Positions 48,363 through 58,818 are shown, counted from the first letter of the stretch. The stretch: DNA of 64,000 bases from Variovorax sp. EL159 (GCF_900100965.1 NZ_FMUJ01000010.1:124001-188000), one strand, 5' to 3'. Notes: generated by a model not told the origin, from the sequence alone. Numbers and translations are program-made.

Positions 48363-49747
48363 AGGTCGAATACCTTGCCGGGGTTGAGCAGTTGAAGAGG
48401 GTCGAGCGCCTGCTTGATGGCGCGCATCGCGGCCAGTTCGTCGGCGCTGCGGCTGGCGCCCAGGTAGGGCTTCTTGTGCAGGCCGATGCCGTGTTCGGCC
48501 GAGATGCTGCCGCCGCAGGCTTCGACCTGCGCATAGACCATGCGCTCGAAGGCCTCGGCCTCGCCGCCGATGGCCTGTCCGTCGGTCGTGATGTGCAGGT
48601 TGCTGTCGCCGACGTGGCCGAAGAACAGCGAGTGGTGCCCGGGCCAGCGCGCATCGAGCGCCGCGCGGCAGTCGTCGGCGAAGCGGCCAATGGACGCCAT
48701 CGGCAGGCTCACGTCGAGGTTGATCGGCGGATGCATGTGCACCGGCAGCTCGGCAGTGGCCTCGCGGATCTTCCAGAAGGCGCGCGCCTGCGCCTCTGAC
48801 TGGGCGATGGCGGCATCGGCCACCGTGCCCTCGTCCATCGCATCGGCCAGCGCCGCTTCGAGCGCATCGCGCAGCGCGGCTTCGTCTTCGCCGGCCACGT
48901 CGATCAGCGCCTGCAGCGGGTACGCCGCATCGAAAGGCTCGCGCAGCTGCTGCCAGCGCAGCGAGGTCTGCACGAAGTCGCGCCACATCAGCTCGAAGGC
49001 CGCCAGTGCGCCCGGAAAGCGCGCGCCGAGCCGGCGCAGCAGCACCAGCGCGGCATCGAAGTCCGGCAGCGCGACCAACGCGGTGGCCTTGGCGCGCGGT
49101 GCCGGATGCAGCCGCAGCAGCGCGCGCGTGATCACGCCCAGCGTGCCCTCGGCACCGATGAAGAACTGCTTGAGGTCGTAGCCCGTGTTGTTCTTGAGCA
49201 TGGGCCGCAGCATCGGCAGCACGCGGCCATCGGCCAGCACCACCTCCAGGCCCAGCGCCTGCTCGCGCATCATCCCGAACTGCAGCACGCCGTTGCCGCC
49301 CGCGTTGGTGGAGAGCGCGCCGCCGATCTGGCACGAGCCGCGCGCGCCGAAGTCCACACCGAACAGCAGGCCCTGCGCGGCCGCTGCCTCCTGCACCGAC
49401 TGCAGGGTGGCGCCGGCCTGCACGGTCAGCGTGCCGGCGGCGGCATCGACCGATTCGATGGCATTCATGCGCTCGAGCGACATTGCGATCGCATCCACGC
49501 TCGGCACGGCCGCGCCGGCCAGCCCGGTGAGCCCGCCCTGCGGCACCACCGGCACGCGGTGCTCGGCGCACAAGCGCAGCACCGTCGATACCTCCTGCGT
49601 GTCGCGCGGCCGCACCAGTGCCAGCGGCAACACCGGCGGCAGGCCGCTCCAGTCGCTGCGGTGGCGTTCGGCAATCGCTTCGCCGGTCAGCACCTGGCCG
49701 GTGCCCAGGGCCTCGCCGAGGGCGGCGAGAAAGCCCTCATGGCTCAC
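48359..49747 (-). CDS. FAD-linked D-2-hydroxyacid dehydrogenase (GlcD/DLD type)
   Basis: The 462-residue flavoprotein has the FAD-binding PCMH fold at about residues 40-215 (HRVPVVPQGGLTGLAGAAVP, GLLFGVDFGARGSCQIGGALSTNAGGNGV). The C-terminal oxidase domain has the metal/substrate motif FFGHVGDSNLHI, then SISAEHGIGLHKKPYL and NPGKVFDL. Family members oxidise D-lactate, D-2-hydroxyglutarate or glycolate. GTG start at 49747 overlaps the hutG stop; it overlaps the HisC-like gene in the same manner. In this setting imidazolelactate is an attractive substrate. Confidence 0.87.
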   Translation of the reverse strand: MSHEGFLAALGEALGTGQVLTGEAIAERHRSDWSGLPPVLPLALVRPRDTQEVSTVLRLCAEHRVPVVPQGGLTGLAGAAVPSVDAIAMSLERMNAIESVDAAAGTLTVQAGATLQSVQEAAAAQGLLFGVDFGARGSCQIGGALSTNAGGNGVLQFGMMREQALGLEVVLADGRVLPMLRPMLKNNTGYDLKQFFIGAEGTLGVITRALLRLHPAPRAKATALVALPDFDAALVLLRRLGARFPGALAAFELMWRDFVQTSLRWQQLREPFDAAYPLQALIDVAGEDEAALRDALEAALADAMDEGTVADAAIAQSEAQARAFWKIREATAELPVHMHPPINLDVSLPMASIGRFADDCRAALDARWPGHHSLFFGHVGDSNLHITTDGQAIGGEAEAFERMVYAQVEACGGSISAEHGIGLHKKPYLGASRSADELAAMRAIKQALDPLQLLNPGKVFDL

Positions 49748-50565
49748 TGGCGGCGGCTTTCGACGAAGTCGAGCACCGCTTCCAGCATGCGCCGCACATG
49801 CGGCTGCACGCCGGCGGCCACGGCCGGCAGGTAGTCGAAGGGCAGCGCCTCCTGCATGTAGCTGGACTGCGTCATCTCCAGCTGCACCGCGTGCACGCCG
49901 CCAGCCGGGTTGCCGTACTGGCGCGTGATGTGGCCGCCGGTGAAGCGGCCGTTGAGCACGCCGGTGTAGCCGGTGGCCGACTTCGCGATGCCCAGCAGCG
50001 TTTCGGCCAGCGCCGGATCGCAGCTCGTGCCCTTGCCGGTGCCCAGGTTCAGGTCGGGCAGCTTGCCCTCGAAGAAGCGCGGCAGCACCGAGCGGATCGA
50101 GTGCGCGTCCCACAGCGCGATGGTGCCGTGCGCGGCCTTCAGGCGATCGAGCTCGGCCTGCAGTTGCCGGTGGTACGGCACCCAGATCGCATCGCGGCGC
50201 GCGGCGATTTCTTCATCGCCCGGCACGTCGGCCGCGTTCGCGTAGATCGGCGTGTCGTCGAAGGTGTCGACCGGGCACAGGCCGGTCACGCTCTGGCCCG
50301 GATAGAGGCTCGCGCCATCCGGCGGACGGTTCAGGTCGACCACGTAGCGCGAGTGCGTGGCCACGAGCACCGAGGCGCCGAGCGCATCGGCGAAGTCGTA
50401 GAGCCGTTCGAGGTGCCAGTCGGTGTCGGGCACGTGGCGCGCCTCGTCGGTGAAGCGCGCGGCGAGCGCAGGCGGCACGTGCGTGCCGACGTGCGGCATC
50501 GAGATCAGCAGCGGGCGCGTGCCCTGGCGAAAGCGGAATGCCGGTTCGGTGGTGGTGAAGGCCAT
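49744..50565 (-). CDS. hutG: N-formylglutamate deformylase HutG
   Basis: The 273-residue zinc amidohydrolase carries out the last step of the HutF/HutG branch: formylglutamate to glutamate and formate. Family blocks are PLLISMPHVGTHVPPALAARF, DTDWHLERLYDFADALGAS, YVVDLNRPPDGASLYPG, WDAHSIRSVLPRFFEG and GVHAVQLEMTQSSYM. It starts six bases after hutF stops and overlaps the FAD oxidase gene by four. Confidence 0.93.
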   Translation of the reverse strand: MAFTTTEPAFRFRQGTRPLLISMPHVGTHVPPALAARFTDEARHVPDTDWHLERLYDFADALGASVLVATHSRYVVDLNRPPDGASLYPGQSVTGLCPVDTFDDTPIYANAADVPGDEEIAARRDAIWVPYHRQLQAELDRLKAAHGTIALWDAHSIRSVLPRFFEGKLPDLNLGTGKGTSCDPALAETLLGIAKSATGYTGVLNGRFTGGHITRQYGNPAGGVHAVQLEMTQSSYMQEALPFDYLPAVAAGVQPHVRRMLEAVLDFVESRRQ

Positions 50566-50571
50566 GGGAAT

Positions 50572-51954
50572 TCAGTCCTTGAGGAGTTGGGTGCGCGCGG
50601 CCACGAAGGCGGCCGCGGCGGCGTCATGCAGCGTGTGGCGTCCGGCCACGACGCGCGCGCAGCCCGCGGCCCAGACGCTGTCGATGGCGGAGGTGCGATG
50701 GCTCGCGAAAACGTGGGCCGAAAGCATATCGGGCGCCGACAGGCCCTGCAGCGCGAGGTGCGCGGCATCGAGCACGACGAAGTCGGCCTGCTGCCCCACG
50801 GCCAGCCCGCCGACGGCACGGCCCGCGGCCTGCGCCCCGCCCTGCACTGCTTCGAGCGTGAACGCCGTCGCGACATGCGGCTGCGCCGCGCTGGCGCCGA
50901 CGTTGCGCTGCCGCCGGGCCAGGCGCTGGCTGTATTCGAGCATCAGCAGTTCTTCGGCGGCGTTGACGCTGGCATGGCTGTCGGAGCCCACGCCCCATGC
51001 GCCGCCGTGGCTGCGCCACTGGGGAAAGTCGAAGATGCCGTCGCCGAGGTTCGCTTCGGTCGTCGGGCACAGGCCCGCGACCGCGCCGCTCTTGGCGGCG
51101 TACTCGTATTCGGCGGCGTTCATGTGCGTGGCGTGCACGAGGCACCAGCGCGCATCGACCGGCGCATGGTCGAGCAGCCATTCGACGGGGCGCAGCCCGC
51201 TCCACTCCACGCAATCGTCCACTTCCTTCGTCTGCTCGGCGATGTGGATGTGGATGGGCGCGGTGCGGTCGATGGCTTCGAGCCCCGCGATGGCATCGCG
51301 CAGCGCTTCGGGCGGCACCGCGCGCAGCGAGTGCGGCGCCATGCCAAGGCGCGCGCCTTGTTCATCGCACACCGGCTTCAGTGCGTCGAGCAGGCGCAGC
51401 ATCGAGTCGGTCGAGCGGATGAAGCGGCGCTGTCCTTCCGTGGGCGGCACGTCGCCGAAGCCGCCGGTCTGGTAGAGCACCGGCAGCAGCGTGAAGCCGA
51501 TGCCAACCTTCTGCGCCGCGCGCAGCAGCGCAAGGCTCAGGGTCGCATCGTCGGCATAGGGGCGGCCGTCGGCGTCGTGGTGCACGTACTGGAACTCGCA
51601 CACGCTCGTGTAGCCGGCTTCGAGCATCTCGGCATAGAGCCAGGTCGCGATGGCTTCCATGTGCTGCGGCCCGAGGCGCGCGGCAAAGCGGTACATCAGC
51701 GTGCGCCAGCTCCAGAAGCTGTCGTGCTGCTCGGCGCGGTGCTCGGTCAGGCCCGCGAAGGCGCGCTGGAAGGCGTGCGAATGCAGGTTGGGCATGCCGG
51801 GGATCACCGGGCCGCTCGTCACCTGCGCACCGGCCGGCGGTTGCACGGCGGACTGAACCTGCGTGAGCTGGCCGGCATCGTTCCACGACAGCAGGACGTT
51901 CTTCGTCCAGCCCGCGGGCAGCAGCGCGTCGGCTGCGAAAAGCGTGCGCGTCAT
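50572..51954 (-). CDS. hutF: formimidoylglutamate deiminase HutF
   Basis: The 460-residue amidohydrolase converts N-formimidoylglutamate to N-formylglutamate and ammonia. Motifs are MPNLHSHAFQRAFAGLTEH (HxH metal pair), PIHIHIAEQTKEVDDC, WCLVHATHMNAAE and GVGSDSHASVNAAEELLMLEY. The start MTRTLFAADALLP overlaps the hutI stop as ATGA. Its presence shows a five-enzyme histidine route (deiminase plus deformylase), not direct formiminoglutamase. Confidence 0.93.
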   Translation of the reverse strand: MTRTLFAADALLPAGWTKNVLLSWNDAGQLTQVQSAVQPPAGAQVTSGPVIPGMPNLHSHAFQRAFAGLTEHRAEQHDSFWSWRTLMYRFAARLGPQHMEAIATWLYAEMLEAGYTSVCEFQYVHHDADGRPYADDATLSLALLRAAQKVGIGFTLLPVLYQTGGFGDVPPTEGQRRFIRSTDSMLRLLDALKPVCDEQGARLGMAPHSLRAVPPEALRDAIAGLEAIDRTAPIHIHIAEQTKEVDDCVEWSGLRPVEWLLDHAPVDARWCLVHATHMNAAEYEYAAKSGAVAGLCPTTEANLGDGIFDFPQWRSHGGAWGVGSDSHASVNAAEELLMLEYSQRLARRQRNVGASAAQPHVATAFTLEAVQGGAQAAGRAVGGLAVGQQADFVVLDAAHLALQGLSAPDMLSAHVFASHRTSAIDSVWAAGCARVVAGRHTLHDAAAAAFVAARTQLLKD

Positions 51955-53204
51955 GCAGCGTTCTCCATGGTGACAAGACCTTGCCGCACGACGGTGCGCG
52001 CGGGCTTCTGACCGAACCAGTAGGCGAGCTCGGCCGCTTCGCGCACGTTCCACAGCACGAAGTTGGCGGGCATGCCGGGTGCGATGGCGCCGTGCGTGTC
52101 CTGCAGGCCCAGCGCGCGCGCGGCGTGCACGGTCACGCCGGCCAGCGCCTCGGGCACCGTCAGACGAAACAGCGTGCAGGCCATGTTGACCATCAGCAGC
52201 AGGCTCAGCGCCGGCGAGGTGCCGGGGTTGTGGTCGGTCGACACCGCCATCGGCACGCCCGCGGCGCGCAGCGCGGCGATGGGCGGCAGGTGCGTGTCGC
52301 GCAGCGTGTAGTACGCGCCGGGCAGCAGCACGGCCACGGTGCCCGACTGCCGCATGGCCTCGATGCCCTCGGCCGACAGGTGCTCGATGTGATCGCACGA
52401 GAGCGCGCCGTAGCGCGCGGCCAGCGCGGCGCCGCCCATGTCCGACAGTTGCTCGGCATGCAGCTTGACCGGCAGGCCCAGCGCCTTCGCCGCCTGGAAG
52501 ACCTGCTCGGTTTCGGCGAGCGAGAAGGCGATGCGCTCGCAGAACACATCGACCGCATCCACCAGCCCTTCGGCCGCGAGCGCGGGCAGCATCTCGCGGC
52601 ACACGAGGTCGATGTAGTCGCCGCTGCGGTTCGCGTATTCGGGCGGCAGCGCATGCGCGCCGAGGAAGGTGGTGCGCACGGTCACGCCGTAAGCTTCGCC
52701 TAGGCGCCGCGCCACGCGCAATTGCTTGCGCTCATGTTCCAGCGACAGGCCGTAGCCCGACTTGATTTCGATGGCGCAGACGCCATCGGCCAGCAACTGC
52801 TCGAGCCGTGGCGCGGCCTGCGCGAAGAGCGTGTCTTCGTCGGCCTCGCGCGTGGCGCGCACCGACGACACGATGCCGCCGCCGGCCTTGGCCACTTCTT
52901 CGTACGTGGCGCCCGCGAGCCGCATCGCGAATTCGTTGGCACGCTGGCCGCCGTAGACCAGATGGGTGTGGCAATCGACGAGGCCCGGCGTGACGAGCGC
53001 GCCGCCACCATCGTGCGATGCGAGCCCTGCGTACTCGGCGGGCAGCGCATTGCGTGCGCCGACCCAGCGGATCGCGCCCTGCGCGACCACGATGGCGGCT
53101 TCGGCATCTTCTGCCAATGCCACGCCCGGCGCCGCACCGGGTGCGAGACGCAGGCCGGTCCAGAGGCCGTCGGCCGAGGGGAATTCACTTGTGGGTTTCA
53201 TCAT
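51951..53204 (-). CDS. hutI: imidazolonepropionase HutI
   Basis: The 417-residue amidohydrolase opens 4-imidazolone-5-propionate to formimidoylglutamate. It shows TPGLVDCHTHLVYGGQRANEFAMRLAGATYEE, IEIKSGYGLSLEHERKQLRVAR, FLGAHALPPEYANRSGDYI and VSTDHNPGTSPALSLLL. These are the metal-binding and catalytic motifs of the family. It is 18 bases after hutD and coupled to hutF. Confidence 0.95.
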   Translation of the reverse strand: MMKPTSEFPSADGLWTGLRLAPGAAPGVALAEDAEAAIVVAQGAIRWVGARNALPAEYAGLASHDGGGALVTPGLVDCHTHLVYGGQRANEFAMRLAGATYEEVAKAGGGIVSSVRATREADEDTLFAQAAPRLEQLLADGVCAIEIKSGYGLSLEHERKQLRVARRLGEAYGVTVRTTFLGAHALPPEYANRSGDYIDLVCREMLPALAAEGLVDAVDVFCERIAFSLAETEQVFQAAKALGLPVKLHAEQLSDMGGAALAARYGALSCDHIEHLSAEGIEAMRQSGTVAVLLPGAYYTLRDTHLPPIAALRAAGVPMAVSTDHNPGTSPALSLLLMVNMACTLFRLTVPEALAGVTVHAARALGLQDTHGAIAPGMPANFVLWNVREAAELAYWFGQKPARTVVRQGLVTMENAA

Positions 53205-53222
53205 CTGTTCCTCTTCCTGCCG

Positions 53223-53792
53223 TCAGGCCGGCACGATACGAACCACCACCAGCCGTGCGTCTTCATGCGCCGGCGCGGCCTGCCAGCCGCGTGCGGCATC
53301 GGCCCAGCAGATGCCCTCGCCTTCGCGAAGCGTCTCGTCGTCCAGACGCCATTCGCCACGCAGCGCGAGCAACACGCCGTGCGGTGCGGGATCGATGGCT
53401 GCAGCGCGATCGAGCACGCGCACATCGGCGCGCCACTGTCCGCGCCGCGTCATCACGTTGAAGTCGTTCGATGCGCCGCCGAGCAGCGTGCAATCGATGG
53501 CGTCGTCGCCGCTGAAGGCAAAGAGCTGCTGCGGCACGTCGAGGCGGTGCGCAATGCGCCCGTCGTGCGTGAAGAGGCGCACGCCGTCGCCCTCCAGCAG
53601 CATGATGCTGCGGTCGATGCCCGCGAACACCGAGAACGGCCCGGCCGCCGCGATGGTCGCGATGCTCACGCGCCAGCCGAAGCTGTCGAGCCCCGCGCCC
53701 TGCGGCCAGCTCGCGATTTCCTGCGTGGTGCCGCCGCCGTTCTTCCACGGCATGGCGGGCAGCGTGGAACGGGAAAAACGAAACACGCTCAT
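53223..53792 (-). CDS. hutD: HutD/Ves family cupin protein
   Basis: The 189-residue cupin-type protein shows the HutD blocks LPAMPWKNGGGTTQEIASWP, FGWRVSIATIAAAGPFSVFAGIDRSIMLLEGDG and DFNVMTRRGQW. In Pseudomonas HutD limits over-activity of the hut operon and has been proposed to sense urocanate or a related compound. The start MSVFRFSRST overlaps the upstream permease stop by four bases. Confidence 0.9.
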   Translation of the reverse strand: MSVFRFSRSTLPAMPWKNGGGTTQEIASWPQGAGLDSFGWRVSIATIAAAGPFSVFAGIDRSIMLLEGDGVRLFTHDGRIAHRLDVPQQLFAFSGDDAIDCTLLGGASNDFNVMTRRGQWRADVRVLDRAAAIDPAPHGVLLALRGEWRLDDETLREGEGICWADAARGWQAAPAHEDARLVVVRIVPA

Positions 53793-54457
53793 CGCATCAA
53801 CCCGCCTTGCCGCAGCTTCAGTTCGAAGTGCCGCAGCACCAGCGTCATCGTTCCGGTGAGCACGAAGTACACGGCCGCGATGGCCAGGTACACCTCCAGC
53901 GAGCGGTACGACACGCTGATGATCTTCTGCCCCTCGTGCATCACGTCGTGGATGGTCAGCAGCGACACCAGCGCCGAGTTCTTGATGAGCGCGATGAACT
54001 CGTTGCCCAGCGGCGGAATCATGCGCACCACCGCCTGCGGCAGCACGATCTGGCGCATGGCCACGTCGGGCGTCATGCCGAGTGATTGGGCCGCCATCGT
54101 CTGGCCCTTGTCGATCGACTGGATCGCGCCGCGCACGATCTCCGACACATAGGCCCCCGAGTACACGCCGAGCCCCAGCACGCCGCACACGAAGGCCGGC
54201 AGCACGATGCCGAAGTACGGCAGGCCGAAGAACAAGATGAACAGCTGCACCAGCAACGGCGTGCCGCGAATGGCCGCCACGTAAGCGGTGCAGATGCCAT
54301 AGACCCCGCGCCGCTTCGGGTTCAGCCGGCCGATGCCCACGATGAGGCCGAGCACGCAGCCCAGCGCGAGCGCGCAGGCGGTGATCTCCACCGTGACGAG
54401 CGCACCGCGCAACAGGTCGGGCCAGCCTTGCCAGACTGGCGAGAAATCGAAGTCCAT
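53789..54457 (-). CDS. polar amino acid ABC permease (HisM/GlnP type)
   Basis: The 222-residue permease has about five membrane segments and the family loop GVYSGAYVSEIVRGAIQSIDKGQTMAAQSLGM, then QIVLPQAVVRMIPPLGNEFIALIKNSALVS. It is coupled to hutD and directly follows the matching binding-protein gene. No ATPase gene of the HisP/GlnQ type lies next to it, so the ATPase must be encoded elsewhere or shared. Histidine or urocanate uptake is likely from context. Confidence 0.9.
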   Translation of the reverse strand: MDFDFSPVWQGWPDLLRGALVTVEITACALALGCVLGLIVGIGRLNPKRRGVYGICTAYVAAIRGTPLLVQLFILFFGLPYFGIVLPAFVCGVLGLGVYSGAYVSEIVRGAIQSIDKGQTMAAQSLGMTPDVAMRQIVLPQAVVRMIPPLGNEFIALIKNSALVSLLTIHDVMHEGQKIISVSYRSLEVYLAIAAVYFVLTGTMTLVLRHFELKLRQGGLMR

Positions 54458-54464
54458 GGCGCGC

Positions 54465-55217
54465 TTACTTGGTGTTGGCGCTGAACCACTTCTTTTCGAT
54501 CTGGGCGTAGGTGCCGTCGGCCTTGAGCTTGGCGATGGCGCCGTTCACGGCCTTGGTGAGCTCGGGCGTGTCCTTGCGGATGGCCATGCCGTATTCCTCG
54601 GTGGTGATCTGCTCGGGCAGCACCTTCAGGCCGCCGCGCGTGCGCACGTACTGGTAGGCGGCGGGCTTGCCGGTGACGGCGGCGTCGGCACGGCCGATGT
54701 CCACGAGGTTGAACATCTCCTGGTTCTTCTCGACTTCCATCAGCTGCACCTGCGGGAATTTCTCCTTGGTGTAGGCCACCGACTTGGTACCCACCTGCAC
54801 GCTGACCTTCTTGCCGTTGATGTCGGCCGGCGTCTTGATGGCGGTGTTGCCGTCCTTCACCATCACCACGAGGCCGCCCGCGTAGTACGGCACGGTGAAG
54901 TCGACGACCTTCTTGCGCTCGTCGGTGATGTAGATGCCCGAGACGGCCATGTCGAAACGCTTGGAAATGAGGCCCGGCACGAGGCCCTTGAAGTCGATGT
55001 CGATCCACTCGATCTTGCGGCCCAGCGTCTTGCCGATGGCCTCGACCAGCTCCACGTCGAAGCCGGTGCGCTTGCCGTTTTCCACGAACTCCATCGGCGG
55101 GAAGGTGGCGTCGGTGGCGACGCGCAGTGGCTCGCCCTGGGCTTGCGCCGTGCCGGCGAAGCCGATGAGTGCAAGGCCGGACAGTGCGGCGGCGACGAGG
55201 GTGCGACGTGTGTTCAT
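54465..55217 (-). CDS. polar amino acid ABC substrate-binding protein (HisJ type)
   Basis: The 250-residue protein has a signal peptide (LVAAALSGLALIGFAGTAQAQ) and the type II binding-protein fold: LRVATDATFPPMEFVENGKRTGFDVELVEAIGKTL, DFKGLVPGLISKRFDMAVSGIYITDERKKVVDFTVPYY and IGRADAAVTGKPAAYQYV. It is seven bases upstream of its permease. It probably binds histidine or a breakdown product. Confidence 0.91.
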   Translation of the reverse strand: MNTRRTLVAAALSGLALIGFAGTAQAQGEPLRVATDATFPPMEFVENGKRTGFDVELVEAIGKTLGRKIEWIDIDFKGLVPGLISKRFDMAVSGIYITDERKKVVDFTVPYYAGGLVVMVKDGNTAIKTPADINGKKVSVQVGTKSVAYTKEKFPQVQLMEVEKNQEMFNLVDIGRADAAVTGKPAAYQYVRTRGGLKVLPEQITTEEYGMAIRKDTPELTKAVNGAIAKLKADGTYAQIEKKWFSANTK

Positions 55218-55269
55218 GGTGAGAGGCTTTCGTGGGTTTGAAAGAAAGAAGAAACGAAGGATCGATGGG

Positions 55270-56004
55270 CTACTGCAGCGCCCGCGAGATGCGCGCCGCG
55301 GTGACGACGGTCATGTGCAGCAATGCAGCTTCCATGCCCTCGACACGCGTGAGCGGCGCCATGAGCGTGATCGCGCCGCGCAGCCGCCGGCCCGAAGCCA
55401 GCACCGGTGCGCTCGCGCCCCATACGCCGGCATCGACCTCGCCGTGGGTCACGGCATGGCCGGCCTGGCGGATCGCATCGAGTTCGGCGGCGCGCTCGGC
55501 GCGGCGCTGCGGACTCTCGTCCAGCCCGTCGAGCAAGGCATCGCGCTGGTCCAGCGGCATGTGCGCCAATAGGCACTTGGCACTGGCACCGTCGCGGGCG
55601 GGCACGCTGCGCCCCCGGTCGAACGAGCAACGCAGCGAATGTTCGCTGTCGATCATCTCCAGGCACACCACGCGGTCGTTCACCGCCGTGACCAGCGCCA
55701 CGCTCTCATGGCTTTGCTGTACCAGCGCGCGCATGTCGGCGCGGGCGGCCATGACGAGGTCGGAGTTGCCGTCGAAGCCGCTTGCCAGCTGCACGCTCAC
55801 CGGGCCCGGCGAGTAGCGCCCGTCCGACTCCATCACGAAGCCCCAGCGCCGCAGCATGGCGATCTGCCGGTACAGCGTGCTCTGCGACAGGCCGGTGGCC
55901 TGCACCAGGTCGGCCGCCGTCATCGCCACCTTGCTTTGTGCCAGCACCGACAGTACGCGCAGGGCGCGGTCGTTGTGGGCGGGGGTCTCGGTCGGGGGCG
56001 TCAT
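55270..56004 (-). CDS. IclR family transcriptional regulator
   Basis: The 244-residue protein has the IclR winged helix at about residues 12-70 (ALRVLSVLAQSKVAMTAADLVQATGLSQSTLYRQIAML). The effector domain follows (LVQQSHESVALVTAVNDRVVCLEMIDSEHSLRCSFDRGRSVPA, and ALRGAITLMAPLTRVEG-type end). The start MTPPTETPAH was chosen for the family position of the helix-turn-helix; the frame continues 23 codons upstream. It stands first in the transcript that runs into the amino-acid ABC and hutDIFG genes, and probably regulates it. Confidence 0.88.
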   Translation of the reverse strand: MTPPTETPAHNDRALRVLSVLAQSKVAMTAADLVQATGLSQSTLYRQIAMLRRWGFVMESDGRYSPGPVSVQLASGFDGNSDLVMAARADMRALVQQSHESVALVTAVNDRVVCLEMIDSEHSLRCSFDRGRSVPARDGASAKCLLAHMPLDQRDALLDGLDESPQRRAERAAELDAIRQAGHAVTHGEVDAGVWGASAPVLASGRRLRGAITLMAPLTRVEGMEAALLHMTVVTAARISRALQ

Positions 56005-56146
56005 CGGAGGCAATCGCGAGATGTTGGGAGTAGAACCGGCGTGCAGTATCTTGCGCGCCGTTCTCAGTTCCAAGCCTCGATTCCCATTCGATGGGAATCG
56101 AGGTGTTTTTTCTTTCTACCTTCGTCTTACCTGCATCCGGCCGCGT
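56005..56146 (-). promoter_or_regulatory. IclR gene leader with a long palindrome
   Basis: Perfect thirteen-base arms at 56075-56087 and 56091-56103 (core TTCCCAT-TCG-ATGGGAA) lie about 70 bases before the IclR start. On the plus strand the right arm is followed by TGTTTTTT. No plus-strand gene ends here, so a terminator makes little sense; on the minus strand the palindrome sits where an autoregulatory IclR operator would be. The nearly perfect symmetry and spacing fit that. Confidence 0.55.
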
Positions 56147-56986
56147 TCAGCCCACCAGCAGCGGAAAACGTGCGTCGTCCATCGGTGCGCCGGCTGGCAG
56201 CGAATCGGCCAGGCCGGGGAAATCGGGCGAGGTTTTCCAGCTGCGCGGCGCGTGGCGGATGTCGTCGCCCAGGAAGCGCACCGAGAACACGCGGCGCCGG
56301 TTCGGCCCCTCGACGCCGGCGGCCGCATGCAGCGTGAGCATGTGGAAGCAGACGAAATCGCCCGGCTCGATGTTCCAGCCGACGATGGGAAAGCGCTCGC
56401 GCGCACCCTCGATGTCGGGCAGGTCTTCGAGGCTGCCTTCGGGGAACCACTTGGCGTGGTTGTCCATGAAAGTGCGCGGCATCAGCCACGGCCCCTTGTG
56501 GGAGCCGGCCACGAATTCGAGCGTGGCCGCGCGCGACACCGGATCGACCGGAATCCACATGCTGACGTTCTGCTCGCCTTCGATGTTGTAGTAGGGCTGG
56601 TCCTGGTGCCACGGTGTGCGCTGGCGCGTGCCGGGCTCTTTGACGAGCAGGTGGTCGTGGTACAGCCGCACCGTCTGCGAGCCCATCAGGCGCTGCGCGA
56701 GTTGCGCGAGCGGCGCCTCGAAGATGAAGCGGCGGAAGGCATCGATCTCCTGCCAGTTGCAGAAGTCCTCGAAGAAGCGGCCCGGATCATCGGGACGGCT
56801 CGCCACCTTGGCGCGCGGACTCGGCGCCGCGAGGTTCGCCTCGATGCCGCCCTGCAGCAGCGCCAGCTCGTCGGGCGTGAGCAGCTGGCGGATGCAGACC
56901 GCGCCGTCGCGCTGGAACTGCGCAACCAGCGCGTCGTCCACGCGTTCCTGCACGCGGCGCTGCAGGTCGAGGGCATCGAAGGTCAT
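56147..56986 (-). CDS. phytanoyl-CoA dioxygenase (PhyH) family Fe(II)/2-oxoglutarate enzyme
   Basis: The 279-residue protein has the PhyH double-stranded beta-helix metal site H127 and D129 (RTPWHQDQPYYN) with H220 (LTLHAAAG). An arginine pair at 231-232 (PNRRRVFSVRF) can bind 2-oxoglutarate. Other blocks are RLYHDHLLVKEPGTRQ and ATLEFVAGSHKGPWLMP. It should hydroxylate or demethylate a small molecule using oxygen. It follows hutU by 61 bases on the same strand, so a histidine-related substrate such as a methylated or betaine form is conceivable. The substrate is not known. Confidence 0.85.
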   Translation of the reverse strand: MTFDALDLQRRVQERVDDALVAQFQRDGAVCIRQLLTPDELALLQGGIEANLAAPSPRAKVASRPDDPGRFFEDFCNWQEIDAFRRFIFEAPLAQLAQRLMGSQTVRLYHDHLLVKEPGTRQRTPWHQDQPYYNIEGEQNVSMWIPVDPVSRAATLEFVAGSHKGPWLMPRTFMDNHAKWFPEGSLEDLPDIEGARERFPIVGWNIEPGDFVCFHMLTLHAAAGVEGPNRRRVFSVRFLGDDIRHAPRSWKTSPDFPGLADSLPAGAPMDDARFPLLVG

Positions 56987-57047
56987 TGTCGGGTCTCCTT
57001 GTTGTGGGGTGTGTCGGGGACCCGCTTTTTTACTTCACTCGCCGGGC

Positions 57048-58775
<1,728 letters not shown>

Positions 58776-58818
58776 GGCGAGGTTCTCCTATCTGTCTGTC
58801 GATCTGTCGGGTGGTGTT

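Noticed and set aside
49618..52011. Plus-strand frame of 797 codons opposite hutG and hutF
   Set aside because: Antisense to two certain hut enzymes, low-complexity composition.
57010..57032. CGGG/CCCG stem with a T run on the plus strand after hutU
   Set aside because: Only four base pairs and in the wrong orientation for the minus-strand genes on both sides.
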